Below, piece by piece: positions 1 to 11,657 of a stretch of DNA of 64,000 bases; position 1 is the stretch's first letter, and the number at the start of each line of letters is the position of its first letter. Below the pieces are notes generated by a model. It made no database searches. It had not been told where the DNA came from and worked only from the letters and a program-made list of their open reading frames with translations. Origin of the DNA: Salticus scenicus (Eukaryota; Arthropoda; Arachnida; Araneae; Salticidae). A program made the position numbers and the translations under genes. The stretch is taken from contig OZ005648.1 of the NCBI GenBank assembly GCA_963930645.1, positions 270,393,830 to 270,457,829 on the forward strand, in the 5' to 3' direction.

Positions 1-230
1 CACATGTGTGGAATATATATATGTGTGTGTGTTTGTGTATAATTGACAGAAAGTTTTAATTTATATAAATGAAAATGTTTAGTGCGAGTTCAAAATATAG
101 ATATTTAAAAACAAATTATTTCAAATGCTAAATGTAATAAAGAAGAAAAATTAGGTTTTAATTTTTTGAATTTTGGATGTCAAGAAATAATTAATAAATA
201 AATAATAAAATTTAGTAGATGGCCAAAGAG
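1..230. other. AT-rich sequence, no gene seen
   Basis: The stretch starts with a short alternating purine/pyrimidine (TA/TG) microsatellite and continues as AT-rich DNA. I see no exon, RNA gene or mobile-element end before the MITE that begins at 231. Confidence 0.6.
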
Positions 231-432
231 TATCCGCGATTGTAATGAAATGCTCGCCCTCTGGTGGGCTAAGGTGAAATTATCATACCACTTATAGCTT
301 TCACGCTGAAACAATGATAGAACAACAAGAAAGCGCAATAATAAATACACGTGGCAATTATTACACGTGGCAATATTTACTAACAACTGCAGTTGAGAAA
401 GCGCCATCTATCGATCATTACAAACGCGGATA
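231..432 (+). mobile_element. 200-bp TA-flanked MITE, copy 1
   Basis: A non-autonomous element of about 200 bp. It begins TA-TCCGCGATTGTAATGA and ends with the inverted form TCATTACAAACGCGGA-TA. The TA at each edge is the expected Tc1/mariner-type target duplication. The interior carries ACACGTGGCAA written twice and GATGGCGC-type sequence near the right end. A second copy in the opposite orientation lies at 3651-3850; both share the interior block around CCCACCAGAGGGCGA and CTGCAGTTG. No coding capacity. Confidence 0.85.
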
Positions 433-2634
433 GTGGGTACACAGAGAAAGTGCCGCGCTCATAAAAAAGAATTTAAAATATCAAAATTTTATATCTTAAA
501 ATAATAATGCAAATTTGAATAAAATTAAATTAAATAAAAAAAATATGAGAAAATAAGATATGCTTTAAATTTTTTCAACTTACCCCATGTAGACGACACC
601 AGACTGTAACAAAAAACATATTATTATCCAAAATGCACAAATAAAAAGATAAAATACCATTTCCTTTTTGAACACAATTTTTCTTTATTTTAGCACTTAT
701 TTTATCTTGCAAGTAACACACACAAATTTTTCGCTAACGTGCCGGTACGCGCATCATTTTATTTTGCAATGTAATATTAATATGTTGTATCTGACAATTA
801 TGATGGTCATAATCAAATTTTGGGATACATTAATGAAAAATCCATATTCAATATTTGGAAGGATGGTACTATCATTGGCTTCATCATGACTGATCTACAG
901 AAACCTAGTTTCTGATGTCAAAGAAAGTTTATGAGTTATTATGTTTCAAGCATATTAGTAACAAATCGAAGATCGTTCATCCCAAATATTTTTCAACACA
1001 AGAATCTTATATCCTCTGTATATATCGATGGTAGCTCTCTTGATGAAAATTATATTAGCACAAAAAGAGAACGGATACTTCGTACGTAAAGCATTTAGAT
1101 CCGCTATACAGGATTATTCTCACAGCCACGCTCCTCCTTTATTAAGATGATTCAGTCCATGATTTTGAGTATTGAAATACTCTTCTGAGGAGGTGCTTCT
1201 ATATATGATTTCAGAAGAGGATAGCAGCATCGGATAAAATATTTCTAGATTGTGTCAACTGACATCGCCAAAAAACTCATTTTAGGCTTCGTTACACATT
1301 TAGGCTTCGTGAAACATCGGGATGACAAGAGCCTGGCGTTACATCAATTCTTTGCCAGCATCACATTCCTTTTTAAGTTCAGATTAACTGAAGAAGTTTC
1401 CAGCAAGTTCTTTACTAAAAGATGAGTACTCTCATACATTAGCCTAGCCGCGACACTACTCGCTCACTACGGCAATAAGCAGTGCCGCGGCGGCCGGCGA
1501 TATTTTTACTACGTCTTCTCGATTACACCATCCAAGAGAGAGTGACGCTCATCCAATTTTCCCGCGTCCTCAAAACTACTTACCGGAATATTCAAGCGCG
1601 CGGTAAATAGTTCTAAAACAAAATATTTTATTTCGATCGTCTGCTCAATAAAAGTTAATAAAATGGGATTACATAAATTTAATTTTGGGGGAGGAATATT
1701 TTATATCTGGCTATTTTTTGGATCAAATATTAATTATTGAATTAACACATTTTTCTAGAGGGACGCTACTTTGAAATCGCGTAGCGATACCGATTTGCTA
1801 CGGAGCGAATGGAATGTTCCAGAAGGAAAATTTGAAATACGTAATGAAAGTGACGTCATGATTTTAATTAATGGAATATGAACGTCAGGAAAATTATTAA
1901 AAATAGTTTTGAATTATTTGAGGACGATCTAAAAAGATTTTGAGACGATTTGAGTATCTTATAAATTTGAATTTTCTTATTGGTGAAAACGTTTGTTTAC
2001 ATATCGGAGACATCGATCCTAGTTTGTTTACAAACAAATGCTTCCCATGAGATTTTTAAACTTTTCTATTTTCCTGCAAATTGCGAACTTTTAAAAGATT
2101 AAATGGGGGAAATGAATTAAATAAAAGAAACGAAAATATTTTTTGGAGGATTTGATGGAAAGTGATTAAATTTAAAAGTGTTAGAATTAACAATTCTAAC
2201 ACTAAATATTAAAAATGATTTCAAGAACAATTGATAAATATTCCTTATATACAATTCCTTGGTGGGGTTTTTTTCTTTTCATTTTTTTCCCACTTATTAT
2301 TATTATTATTATTTGGAACATTTCAAATTGATTGTTCCATTCTATTATTATTATTTATTTATTTATTTAAACGAAATACAAGACTATTTTATTATTATTA
2401 TTTATTTTAGATTTCTCAAAAAAGTTTTTGCAGAATGATTTTAAAATTATCGAACTTTTGGAATCTACAACAGAATTCGTTGATGCGGATTTAATAAAAG
2501 TTTATTAACTTTTTCCAAATGAAATTCCTCGATTTTTTGCGCAATCCTTCTTTATCTTTTACCTTTCAATAATCCGAAAGACGGAATTTCCGATACCGCC
2601 GCTTGATGGCGCTGCAAAGACCCGAGATGTCTGC
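433..2634. other. Intergenic stretch with a CpG-rich patch
   Basis: Mostly AT-rich with ATT trinucleotide runs at 2295-2405. A patch at about 1440-1620 is clearly richer in CG dinucleotides than its surroundings (for example GCCGCGGCGGCCGGCG near 1485-1500) and could be a promoter or first-exon region, but no start codon with a convincing frame and donor is visible. A perfect TGACGTCA lies at 1851-1858. No coding call is made. Confidence 0.4.
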
Positions 2635-3130
2635 CATAGACCTATTATAAGAGTGGACGGAGCATTCCATTATTAAGGGAATATAAGAAAAGGAGCAAAG
2701 AAGAAACCATGTGAATGTTGAAAAAGGTTACCTTTTTTAGCATTTGTCGCGTTATTGGCAATTTTTTGTTTTGAATATAAATATATATATTATTATTAAA
2801 AAATACAACAAGCAAAACTAGTGTAAAATATTACAGCTGCTGAAATTTATTTTTACCTTTTTATTAACATCTAACAAAGTTCAAAAGTTTTTATAACTTT
2901 GGTTTGTCTATACTCGTTTTAACTATCATAAATAATTATGGACATTTTTGAAATAATATAAGATATAATATAGTTAAACTAATTCAATTTAGAGAAATAA
3001 GTATAGCAATTATAAGCATTTTATAAAAATAATTACTTAAAAAGAACGAAATAATAAAATATTAAAATGAATCTTATCTGTGAAATAAAATCCTTATTTT
3101 ACATAACTTCTAGGGTTTTTAAAGTACATC

Positions 3131-4060
3131 TAATGGGCTCTTCCCAGCGTCGTCTGCTCAATCACGTGATAGAGGAAAACGAATAATCGAATTCAATTAA
3201 ATATTGTTCTTAAGAACAAAAATGTTAATATTTAATATAAAATAAAATAAAAGCAATATTGTGCATTTGTAAACAGTAGAATAATTGTATTTGTAAATTT
3301 AATAATTTTTAAAGAACACTTTATGTGTTTATTTATTTTTACCTATAAGAATCGATTGTTGTATATTGTAGAGTAACTATAACATTAACTGATCTAACAA
3401 TAAATATCTAACAATAGCTTCTTGTGGAATGTTTACGGATTATAAATTGAAATTTTAAAATGTTTTCATTTAATTTAATTGCATAAAGGTGTTGCAAGTT
3501 AATTAACTTAGTTACTGGTCTAAATGGATTCACGTAGTACGATATTACACTGTCACTGATTTAAGTACGAAAAATCAGAGTATTTGAACATGGTCTTCAT
3601 GAACACCAATAACACGTATAAACTAAATGATGATTGTAAATATGTAAATGTATCCGCGTTTGTAATGATCGATAGATGGCGCTCTCTGAACTGCAGTTGT
3701 TAGTAAATATAATAGCCACGTGGATTAATAATTGTTCTTTCTCCGCCATTACATCATGGAAAATCGATTGCATAATATGATGATATGCAGTGGTGTGATA
3801 ATTTCACCTTAGCCCACCAGAGGGCGAACATTTCATTACAATCGCGGATACAGCAAACAAAAGATGGTGAATAATGATATAAAATGGATTAAAAATGATG
3901 ATGTATAAAAAATAACACAGATTAAAACGATTGATCAAATATATGAATAGAAAATATGTTATTTCAGCAATCGCTCTAGATAAACAAGACTTCGTCTGCT
4001 ATTTGTTTTTCCTGTATCATGTGACCTCTGACTCTGACGTCAGGTGGGAAGAGTCCATTA
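3131..4060. mobile_element. 930-bp TIR element with ~50-bp inverted ends
   Basis: The left end TAATGGGCTCTTCCCA (3131) and the inverse of the right end TAATGGACTCTTCCCA (ending 4060) match. Similarity continues inward for about 50 bp with small gaps, including TCACGTGATAGAGGAAAA versus TCACATGATACAGGAAAA. TA at both outer edges could be the target duplication. A perfect TGACGTCA lies in the right arm. The MITE at 3651-3850 sits inside, so this insertion is older than that one. Confidence 0.65.
3651..3850 (-). mobile_element. 200-bp TA-flanked MITE, copy 2 (inverted)
   Basis: The same family as 231-432 in reverse orientation: it begins TA-TCCGCGTTTGTAATGA and ends TCATTACAATCGCGGA-TA. Both copies have intact ends and TA borders, which supports the boundaries independently. 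It is nested within the element 3131-4060. Confidence 0.88.
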
Positions 4061-4321
4061 CTATTTCTTGCTATAAAATTCTTTTTAAATTCAAAACAAT
4101 CTAACTTTTAAAGTGAAATAAAAATTTTAAAAAGAGCTTTCAAAGAAAAAGGAGAAATATCGTCTACTTAATAAAAAGTAGAGTTTAGAGCATGGCGAGT
4201 AAATTTCAATATTGGCCAGTTTGGCTTCCTGTAGATCAACATTCACATGACCTTCTTATGAGTTATCTTTGCCACTAAAAATGGTTGCCATTGGCCCGTC
4301 CACTCTTGTAAAAGGTCTATG

Positions 4322-4745
4322 AAGTCTGCGAAGAATCGAAGGGGGAAAATTGGGGTTATTCTTGAAACATCGCGATCGCCGTCCTTCTCTTTATAGGTTC
4401 ATGGAATATTCACTCGGGAAAATACAACCATTAGAGAGTAAAATGGCCGCCTTTTCCCGAATAAAATGGTATCACTTTTCCCCCTCCAATGATCAATCTA
4501 TGTCTTATTACTATATCTAGGGTATATCCAAGGCTTCCTGCTGACCCATGAATCATGATTCATTCAACATAAGGCTCCTATATATACGAGCTGGCGCATC
4601 AGGCATTTTGTTGCCTTAAGGTTGCCACGTGTACCCAGCGCGTTTCTCTGATAAACAAACGACAAACATTTTTTTTATCGTCTTACGTTACTTTAAAGTA
4701 ACTTGTTTTATTATATTTCATAATTTTAGCTAAGTAAACTATGAT
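4322..4745. other. Intergenic, TATA-like motif
   Basis: This stretch has moderately higher GC than its neighbours. A TATA-like CTATATATAC at about 4578-4587 is followed by a CG-containing segment and lies about 160 bp upstream of a small frame at 4746. There is no evidence of transcription from sequence alone. Confidence 0.3.
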
Positions 4746-4913
4746 ATGGAAGTTTGTTTAGCGATAAACTGCTATAATCATTCAAAAAGTGAATATAAAG
4801 TGTTCGCAGACTGTGTATTTGAGTTTTGGCGACATTTTGTAAAAGAAACAGAAACCGCCCTAACAACACATCGTACCCCAGTACATCCATACGATATCCT
4901 CAGAATAAAATGA
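4746..4913 (+). CDS. Small THAP-like ORF or first exon (uncertain)
   Basis: A 55-codon frame starting MEVCLAINCYNHSKS and ending with TGA at 4911. The Cys-x4-Cys spacing followed by Asn/Ser/Lys (CLAINC..HSKS) resembles the first zinc-binding half of a THAP DNA-binding domain (known family: C-x2-4-C ... C-x2-H). The second half (Cys-x2-His and the usual W and AVPTIF-like end) is not present in the frame, so this is either a decayed fragment, a first exon whose donor I cannot fix, or chance. THAP domains occur in P-element transposases and in cellular regulators. A TATA-like motif lies upstream at ~4578. Confidence 0.22.
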   Translation: MEVCLAINCYNHSKSEYKVFADCVFEFWRHFVKETETALTTHRTPVHPYDILRIK

Positions 4914-5142
4914 CATCCTGAGAATGTATTGTGTAAAAAATGTGTTTTTAGGAATATTATTGTTGCTTTTTGCTCTTATCTTGACTGGATTAGATTCAGA
5001 TCAAGATTTCTTAAAATCATTAGGGAAGCGATAACGACGCCAAGCGGGAATTCTGTCCTCTTCTTAGGCAAAAAAATGGCGGTGATGCGCCGGCCTATTA
5101 TTTTATTTAGGGGCTCTAATTAAACATAAACTCCTTCGTCCC

Positions 5143-5256
5143 TGACGTCATCATACAACACATCAAATCGTCGTAGCTTGGAGTGTTTCATAAATGCCCC
5201 CCCCCTTCCCCACGGATTGCTAGTGACGTCATCACTTTGTTTGCGTAATGACGTCA
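5143..5256. promoter_or_regulatory. Cluster of three perfect CRE (TGACGTCA) sites
   Basis: The palindrome TGACGTCA occurs at 5143-5150, 5224-5231 and 5249-5256, i.e. three times in 114 bp. It is the classical CREB/ATF site. The cluster lies 130-250 bp upstream of the candidate start codon at 5389, where a proximal promoter would be expected. Further single copies are at 1851-1858, near 4035 inside a transposon arm, and near 58769. Function is inferred from motif and position only. Confidence 0.45.
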
Positions 5257-5388
5257 TATTTCGATAGTGTGGATCCTAAGTCTCAATATAGGAGTTCTAG
5301 TGGATCCTAGTACCAAACGGTCAATCGGTTCAATTTCATATTTACCGGCAAGTTGGTAGAAGAAGCAGTCTAGAGCGGAACCCGGAAC

Positions 5389-5434
5389 ATGAAGAACGGA
5401 AACGGAAAATCCGTGGATTTGAGAGTTAAAAAAT
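5389..5434 (+). CDS. Candidate first coding exon, possibly of RNPS1
   Basis: ATG at 5389 with A at -3 opens a 15-codon frame (MKNGNGKSVDLRVKK) that runs into a strong donor, AAAAAAT|GTAAGT, at 5435. The end SVDLRVKK is reminiscent of the known vertebrate RNPS1 start (MDLSGVKKK), which is why I consider it a possible RNPS1 first exon. It ends in phase 1, whereas the first certain RNPS1 exon (39357) needs a phase-2 donor, so at least one more exon of length 3n+1 between them would be required. I could not find that exon. The CRE cluster and a GC-richer leader (5270-5388) lie upstream. It could equally start another gene or be chance. Confidence 0.35.
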
Positions 5435-6640
5435 GTAAGTTTTTGAATGTTTATAAAAGAAATTGTAATTAGAAAAAGATTAATTTTACAATTACATTTG
5501 ATTAATTGTTGCTTGAGAATTAATATCAGCATTTATATTTATCGCATAATACTTAATTATTTCAAATCACACTCGCGTGTTATATAAAAATAAAGCCGTC
5601 TAAATATGTTTATTTTGAAACACATTACTTCAAAAGTAAAAGAAAGGATAATCATTTATTCCGATTTATGTAGTTAATAATAATTTATGTATAGTATGTA
5701 TTTTTAAGAAAATGTAAAAGAATTACAAATTAAATATTATGTAGTTACGTAAGTCGTGAGAGCTTATTTTATAAATAATAAAGCGCTGAAGAAAAAACAG
5801 TTGGTTTAGCAATATATGCTTTTAAAATTTTATTATCACTATGCCAGGTTATAATGTAATCGACGTTTTCTCATTGATAATTATGAATTTTAGCTAATGT
5901 ACGGCTTAACGGAGAAGGATCGGCTGGTTTTTGCAAATTATGAAAAACTGTTTATCCTTTGGATTTTTATTGGTAAATAAATGGTATATTCTGAAAACAA
6001 GGATTTTAGGTGATTTGTTTACGTTTGGCGACTTTTTCTTTCTTGTTAACATACCAAGGAATATAAATTACCATACATACGACAACCTGAAAAATATTTA
6101 TTTACCGTTCTCAATTAAATATATTATCACGGATAATTATTTTTGATTTCATCAGGATGTTTTTTTAATTATTCATCAACATTGATTAGATAATTTTTTA
6201 CTAGTATTTTAATAATTACAACAAATATATTTTAATAATCCCCATGTTTCAGAGTGTAACAACAAATTTCTTTAAATAATAAATTGATTTCAACTAAAAC
6301 AAAATTGAAAAAATATTAAAATACAAAATTTAAAATTGAAGTATTGAATAAGAATTAAAACAAGTAAGTTAGGCAAAGTAAAATTAAAGTTCTTTCCTAT
6401 TTTCACTTTTATAAGTTTCTATGATTTCCATATTTCTCCTTTGTGCTGTTAAATACTTAACATCACAGTCAGTTCATCCACAAAATTAAAGATACTCTGG
6501 ATTCTATGATATGCACATTCAAATGAAATTAAATACCATTCATGCACCCTCTCAGTTATCAGGAAAATCAGGATATATTTGGGGAGGAAGCAGATAAAGA
6601 GTAAAAATATAGAAATTTACATGTATTTTCCTTCTAAAAT
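5435..6640. other. AT-rich stretch, no gene seen
   Basis: Directly follows the candidate donor at 5435 and would be the start of a very long first intron if that exon is real. It contains only AT-rich low-information sequence and short chance frames. No element ends were recognised. Confidence 0.5.
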
Positions 6641-7739
6641 TAAGTGGCAAAAAAAGCTTTTGAAACAATATTAGGTTGATTTATTTAGAAATTGATCTAT
6701 TGCAATCACTTTGTTTATCTCTATATATATAATGAAATTTTTGTCATCATGATAACTCCCAAAATAATACTCCAAATTGAAACAAATTTGGACAGCGAAC
6801 TGAACTTATAAATATCTTGAATAAGTTTGTTAACCAACTTGCTCCGACTTTCAAGTGGCAGCCACTTGAATATATCAAACCTACATTGTAAAAAACATAT
6901 TTAAAGCAAGATTTGCTCGAATTTGGATGTAAATATAACCACATAAGGGTTTCAATGAACTTTATCCTTCTTTTTTAATAAAGTGGTGAATATCTTAATT
7001 TAAACGGTGCCACTTGAAAATTTAAAATTTCAATAACTTCCGAAATAATATTTCAAATCGAACCAAATTTGGACATTGTCTTAACTTATCTTATAAATAT
7101 CTTAGATGAGTTTGTTAACCAACTTGTTCCGCCCTTTTGTTTTCAAGTGGAGACCACTTGAAAAATTTTAATTCAAATTGTAAAAGCGTATTCCGAATTT
7201 GTTTGAATTAAGATGTATTTATAGATTATATAAGTGTCTCAATGAAGTTTATTAATGAAATTTATCTGCCATTTTTAATAAAGTGGCAGATATCTTAAGT
7301 TAAGCAGGGCCACTTGAAATCAGGTACCACTTGAAAATTAAAATCATAATAACTTCCGAATAAATACCTCCAAATCGAACCAAATTTGGACAGTGTCTTA
7401 ACTTTTCTTATAAATATCTTGGATAAGTTTTTTAACCAAGTTGCTGCACATTTTGTTTTCAAGTGGAGCCCGCTTGAAAAATTCAAATTGTAAAAAGTGT
7501 GTTCTGAATTTATTTGAACTTTGATGTATACATAGACCATATAAGTGTCTCAATCAACTTTATTAATGAACTTCATCTGCCATATTTTAACAAAATGTGG
7601 ATGTTATGAACTAAGCATAACAACTTGAAATTAGGCTACCACTTGAAAATTTATAAACATAACTTTTTAAATTTTGATTCATTTCGAACCAAAGTTGAAC
7701 AGTGATCTTATCATATAATTATCTTGGATGTGTTCACTG
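6640..7739. repeat. ~145-bp satellite array, left part
   Basis: Diverged tandem monomers of about 145-150 bp. The landmark is a small palindrome of the type AAGTGG-CAG-CCACTTGAAAATTT, seen near 6853, 7010, 7141, 7310, 7459 and 7620. Each is followed by the block CAAATTTGGACAGTG..TTAT..ATCTTGGAT.. TGTT..CAACTTGCTCC. The array stops abruptly at 7739, where a hAT element is inserted, and resumes at 10097. Roughly twelve monomers in both parts. Confidence 0.85.
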
Positions 7740-9568
7740 CAGGGTTGGCAAGTTTCTTCCAAGACGGAAAAAACCATGGAAAAAACCGGCCGGAAGAAAT
7801 AGGTTTCTTCCAAGTGGAAGAAATGGAAGAAACTGTTTTTCTTAAAAATTTATCCTATAAATTGCAGATTTGTAAGATACAATGGATGCATTGATCTTAT
7901 AAACAACTTTAAGTAACTTTAAATATACCTATACAAATTTAATAACATATTTAGTTAATAATTATGAGTTCTCTCATATCAAAATGAGCTAATGAGCTTC
8001 GGTATCTGATGATCACGTTCCAAAATACTCAAAATCCAGTAAAAAAAATCAATTTCGATTTAAACTGTATAAAGTTTTATAATTTAGACAATTTTATTTC
8101 TTTAACAGGTAATAAATAATAATTTGGATCACTTGCTTATACTTTCTGATAAAACAGCTCTTAACGTAATCCAGTTAACTAAAAGAACCAGTATGCAATA
8201 ATTACTATTTACGGTATTACAAAATGTCATAAAAACTTTATTTTCCTTATAGTCACATACAGTACAGTCAACTCCCTCTAATCTGCAGATTTATAATCTG
8301 CAAATCCTTCTAATCCGTAATTGATTTTTTAATCTAAAAGAAATTTACATCTCATATTTAAAAAAAATTCACATTTTTACTTTTTATTACCATGTTTTTA
8401 TTAACTTCGATTCTTGTTTGTTTGTTTGTCCGGCACAAATCTTGCAATCTATTTTTAACTAATTTCCCTACTAGCTAGTCATTTGAAACTTTCACAGTAA
8501 CTCAGAACCCAGTGACAACACAATACTTCGAAGTCAGATTTTCGAATAGCCTTCTTTTAATTAATTAAAATATGAAAATAAAAAGATCTTAATAGCAATA
8601 AAATAGCAATTAAAAAATTAGCTATAATTTAATTGTTACCGAAAAAAAAAATTACGAGTTAATTTTCTTTCGACATAAAAATAAATACATTTAATTCAAT
8701 GTGAATTTGAAAAAATTATAAAAAGTTAAATTATGCATTTCACAAAAATTGATGTCATTATCAAATTTAAACACATTGATAAGTGCTAATGTACGATGCT
8801 AATATACATTGTTCTAAAAGGAGTAATATTTTATTTTTAAAACCAACATTTTTTCACTATTATTATTATTTCACTGAACTGATTCCGCGTGCTTAAATAT
8901 TTTTTAGCCTCACGCATTTTATTAATGACTCATCAGAAAATTTAAAAACATGGTATATAATTTTTTTTTTTAAATTTTATAATTATTTTTTATCAAACTT
9001 TTAGCACAATCCTTACTTTGAAACACAAATGGAGAAGGGGGCAGGGGGAGAGTAACATTCTTATATTTATTATCCTGCAATTCATACAGACTAGCGCTGA
9101 AAATAAACCACTATTACATGAATGTTTAACAAAATTAATCAGCGATGAATATTATTTCCAGACTTTCAAAAATATTTTGTTTCGTATTTTTTAAATATGT
9201 TTGTTTACATTTTATAGATACCTATTATCTGAATATGCTTAAATTATTTACCATCGTATATGAATGTGATAGATTAGTTTTATTAATATTGAAGAAATAT
9301 TTATTCTAAAATTTATTAAAAATCCTATTTCCGTTTTGATGTCTATTTAATTATTAACAACTGACTTTGTATCTGCAAAAAAAAAAAAAAAAATAGCTGT
9401 AAACAAAGGCAATGATCTCTAATTTGCAAATTCCTATTATCTGCACAACCTCTGGACAAAACTTTTGAGAGTTAGAGGGAGTTGTTGACTGTAAAACAAA
9501 TGAAAAGTTTTTTCGTAGTTCAATACTGCACTTTATTTTTCAACTTAAAATAGATAAGTACAAACTAT

Positions 9569-9602
<34 letters not shown>

Positions 9603-10096
9603 CCTAGAGAGCTTGCAGGACAGTTTAAAAGTAGGTATCTTACTTATTGATACAGTTCATTGGGTACCAGCTTCGAGTTTATACAAAAAGTTGTATCCTT
9701 AAAAAAAAAAAAAAAAAAAAAAAAAGTGCAAATATTATGGCTAAAAATTCCATAATTATTATCACTTGTACTGTTTGAACGTATAATAATATTATGAGAT
9801 AGTATCTATGCAAAAAATTCTAAAAATATTAGCATTGAAAAGTAAAAACCCATCACCTGTATATACTTAGTGTTTGTTATCAAATAACTTATTTTTCTAA
9901 AGATATTTTTAATATTAATTGAATTATGGTTTAGATTTGGCATTATATTTGTACTCTGAGTTTATATAGTTCATAAATTTTAATTTTGAACATCTGTTTT
10001 GTCTTTTGGTTGGTTTCTTCCATTTCTTCCGGTTTTTTCCAGTTTCTTCCACTGTCCTGGAAGAAACTAGTTTCTTCCGGAAGAAACCCAACCCTG
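7740..10096. mobile_element. hAT element with perfect 8-bp TSD
   Basis: A 2.36-kb insertion in the satellite. It starts CAGGGTTGGCAAGTTTCTTCC and its right end is the inverse, GGAAGAAACCCAACCCTG. GTTCACTG lies immediately outside on both sides (7732-7739 and 10097-10104), a perfect 8-bp duplication typical of hAT. Joining the flanks restores a normal satellite monomer (GGATGTGTTCACTGG). TTTCTTCC/GGAAGAAA is repeated several times just inside both ends, like subterminal transposase-binding repeats. No transposase frame is visible, and much of the interior is a second element (8265-9491). Confidence 0.93.
8265..9491. mobile_element. Nested pogo/Tigger-like element, TA TSD
   Basis: Ends are CAGTCAACTCCCTCTAAT (8265) and, inverted, TTAGAGGGAGTTGTTGACTG (ending 9491), with TA directly outside on both sides (8263-8264, 9492-9493). 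A CAGT-start TIR with TA duplication fits the pogo/Tigger branch of Tc1/mariner (family knowledge). It lies inside the hAT at 7740-10096 and is therefore younger. The interior has A-runs and no intact frame. An inverted, end-less relative of its interior (8390-8800) is found at 58740-59152. Confidence 0.82.
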
Positions 10097-10830
10097 GTTC
10101 ACTGGGCAACTCATTCCAACTTTTTGTTTCCAAGTTGTGGCACTTGAAAATTTATGCTATCAAGATAGCTTTTAAAATACTAAATTAATTCAAACAAAAT
10201 TTGGATAGTGAATTTATGGTTCAAATATCTTGGATATGTTCATTTGATAACTTGATCCGCAATTTTATTTCCACTTGAAAATTTGTCATTATGATAACTT
10301 TTGTAATACTAAATCAATTCGCATCAAGTTTGGGTAGTGGATTTACCATTCATATGTCACAGATAATTTTGCTGGTCATCTCACTCCACTTTTTTCCCGA
10401 AGTGGTGACCACTTGAAAATTTCTTATCATGATAATTTTTGAAATACTGATTTAATTTGAACTAAAGTTGGACATTGACTTTATCATTCAAATATCCTGT
10501 ATGATTTCACTGGACAAGTTGCTTCGCCATTTTGTTTCCAAGTTGCAGTCACTTAGACTGCCACTTCAAAATTTGCCATAAAATTAACTTTTGAAACACT
10601 GCACTGATTTAAACCACAGTTGGACAGTGATCTTATGCTTCAAATATCTTGGATGTGTTTGCTGGACAGCTTGTTCCACTGTATTGTTTCCAAGTGGCGG
10701 CCACTTGAAAATTTGTTATCACGGTAACTTTTGAAATACTTAATCAATTCAAACCAAAGTTAAAAATTCGATTTATCATTCAAATATCACCAAGTCTAAT
10801 AATATTTACTTGATAAGGTGAAAGACATCA
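10097..10830. repeat. ~145-bp satellite array, right part
   Basis: Continues the array 6640-7739 after the hAT insertion. Monomer landmarks (CCACTTGAAAATTTG and relatives) recur near 10126, 10269, 10395, 10545 and 10690, i.e. at 126-150-bp spacing. The array fades at about 10830. Confidence 0.85.
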
Positions 10831-11657
10831 ACCTACCTTTCTGAATGAGCTGGAAGGACTTGTTTTTTATATTGCAATAATAATAATAATAATAAAGGAA
10901 AACTCTTGGTTAACTAGCATTCAACTAACCAGAAAAATTCAGAAAACTGTTTTTTCCCCTTACCTATATATTGTTTTATAATATTTATTGCTATTTTAGG
11001 AAGCTTAAGGCTTCCATTTTAAAATAATTTGAGTTCTGATTTAATATACAAATGAATTTTTATAGTTACAAAGACAAATGTTTTAAAAGAAATATATAAT
11101 GTAAAAAATTGTTGCCTACAGTGGCGGATCCAGAACTTCCCTTTTGGGGGGGGGGGGGCTAAGATTTTTCAAAGTGTTATTCTAGACCAATAAAAAATTT
11201 GCAATTGCAATATTCAATAGTGAATGTCAGTGTTTTTTTTTTGTTTTTTTTTGGGGGGGGGGGGCACTGGTTGCCTATTCCGATTAAGTCTACCTGAGCA
11301 TAAGTAGGTGTTTATTTGCTATTTGAAGTCAGACCAAATCTGATATCACAAGAATATTCAATAAACAATTCATAAAATATGTAAATTTTGCATGTACAAA
11401 GAAAATAAATGATTAATATTCATCAAGTATTGTAATTTAGAGATATAAATAAATTATTTAAAATTTAATTGCAAGGAACAAAGTTATAAACAATATTTAA
11501 TCCCTTTGGCCATGAATTATGAATTGGGCAGACAAAAAATAATGAATGAGATATGTTACACTATATATATAATTATCTTAACTATAAAATATAACAACAC
11601 TCTGTAAATTACTAAATTAATTAGAAAATGTTCTAATAGTAGGACACTAGGCTATAA
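10831..11657. other. Unassigned DNA with G-run repeat
   Basis: Holds an ATA microsatellite (10880-10895) and a repeat at about 11118-11270 starting GTGGCGGATCCAG and containing two runs of 12-13 G. Sequences of this kind (GTGGCGGATCCA plus G-run) recall dispersed short elements, and a GTAGATCCACCAC end is seen at 43150. The rest is AT-rich with no gene. Confidence 0.4.

Larger units (their letters stand above)
2635..4321. mobile_element. Nested TIR element with imperfect 8-bp TSD
   Basis: The left end (2635-2661) and right end (4295-4321) are inverted repeats matching at 24 of 27 positions, with core AAGAGTGGACGG. The bases outside are ATGTCTGC (2627-2634) and AAGTCTGC (4322-4329), a 7/8 direct repeat that fits an old 8-bp target duplication. 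The element contains a second TIR element (3131-4060), which contains a 200-bp MITE (3651-3850). No transposase frame survives. Superfamily is uncertain; 8-bp TSDs occur in hAT and P types. Confidence 0.55.

Noticed and set aside
10006..10188. Frames on both strands across 9924-10188 (FFHFFRFFPVSS.. and minus-strand KKWKKPTKRQ)
   Set aside because: They translate the TTTCTTCC/GGAAGAAA subterminal repeats of the hAT element and cross its end at 10096 into satellite.
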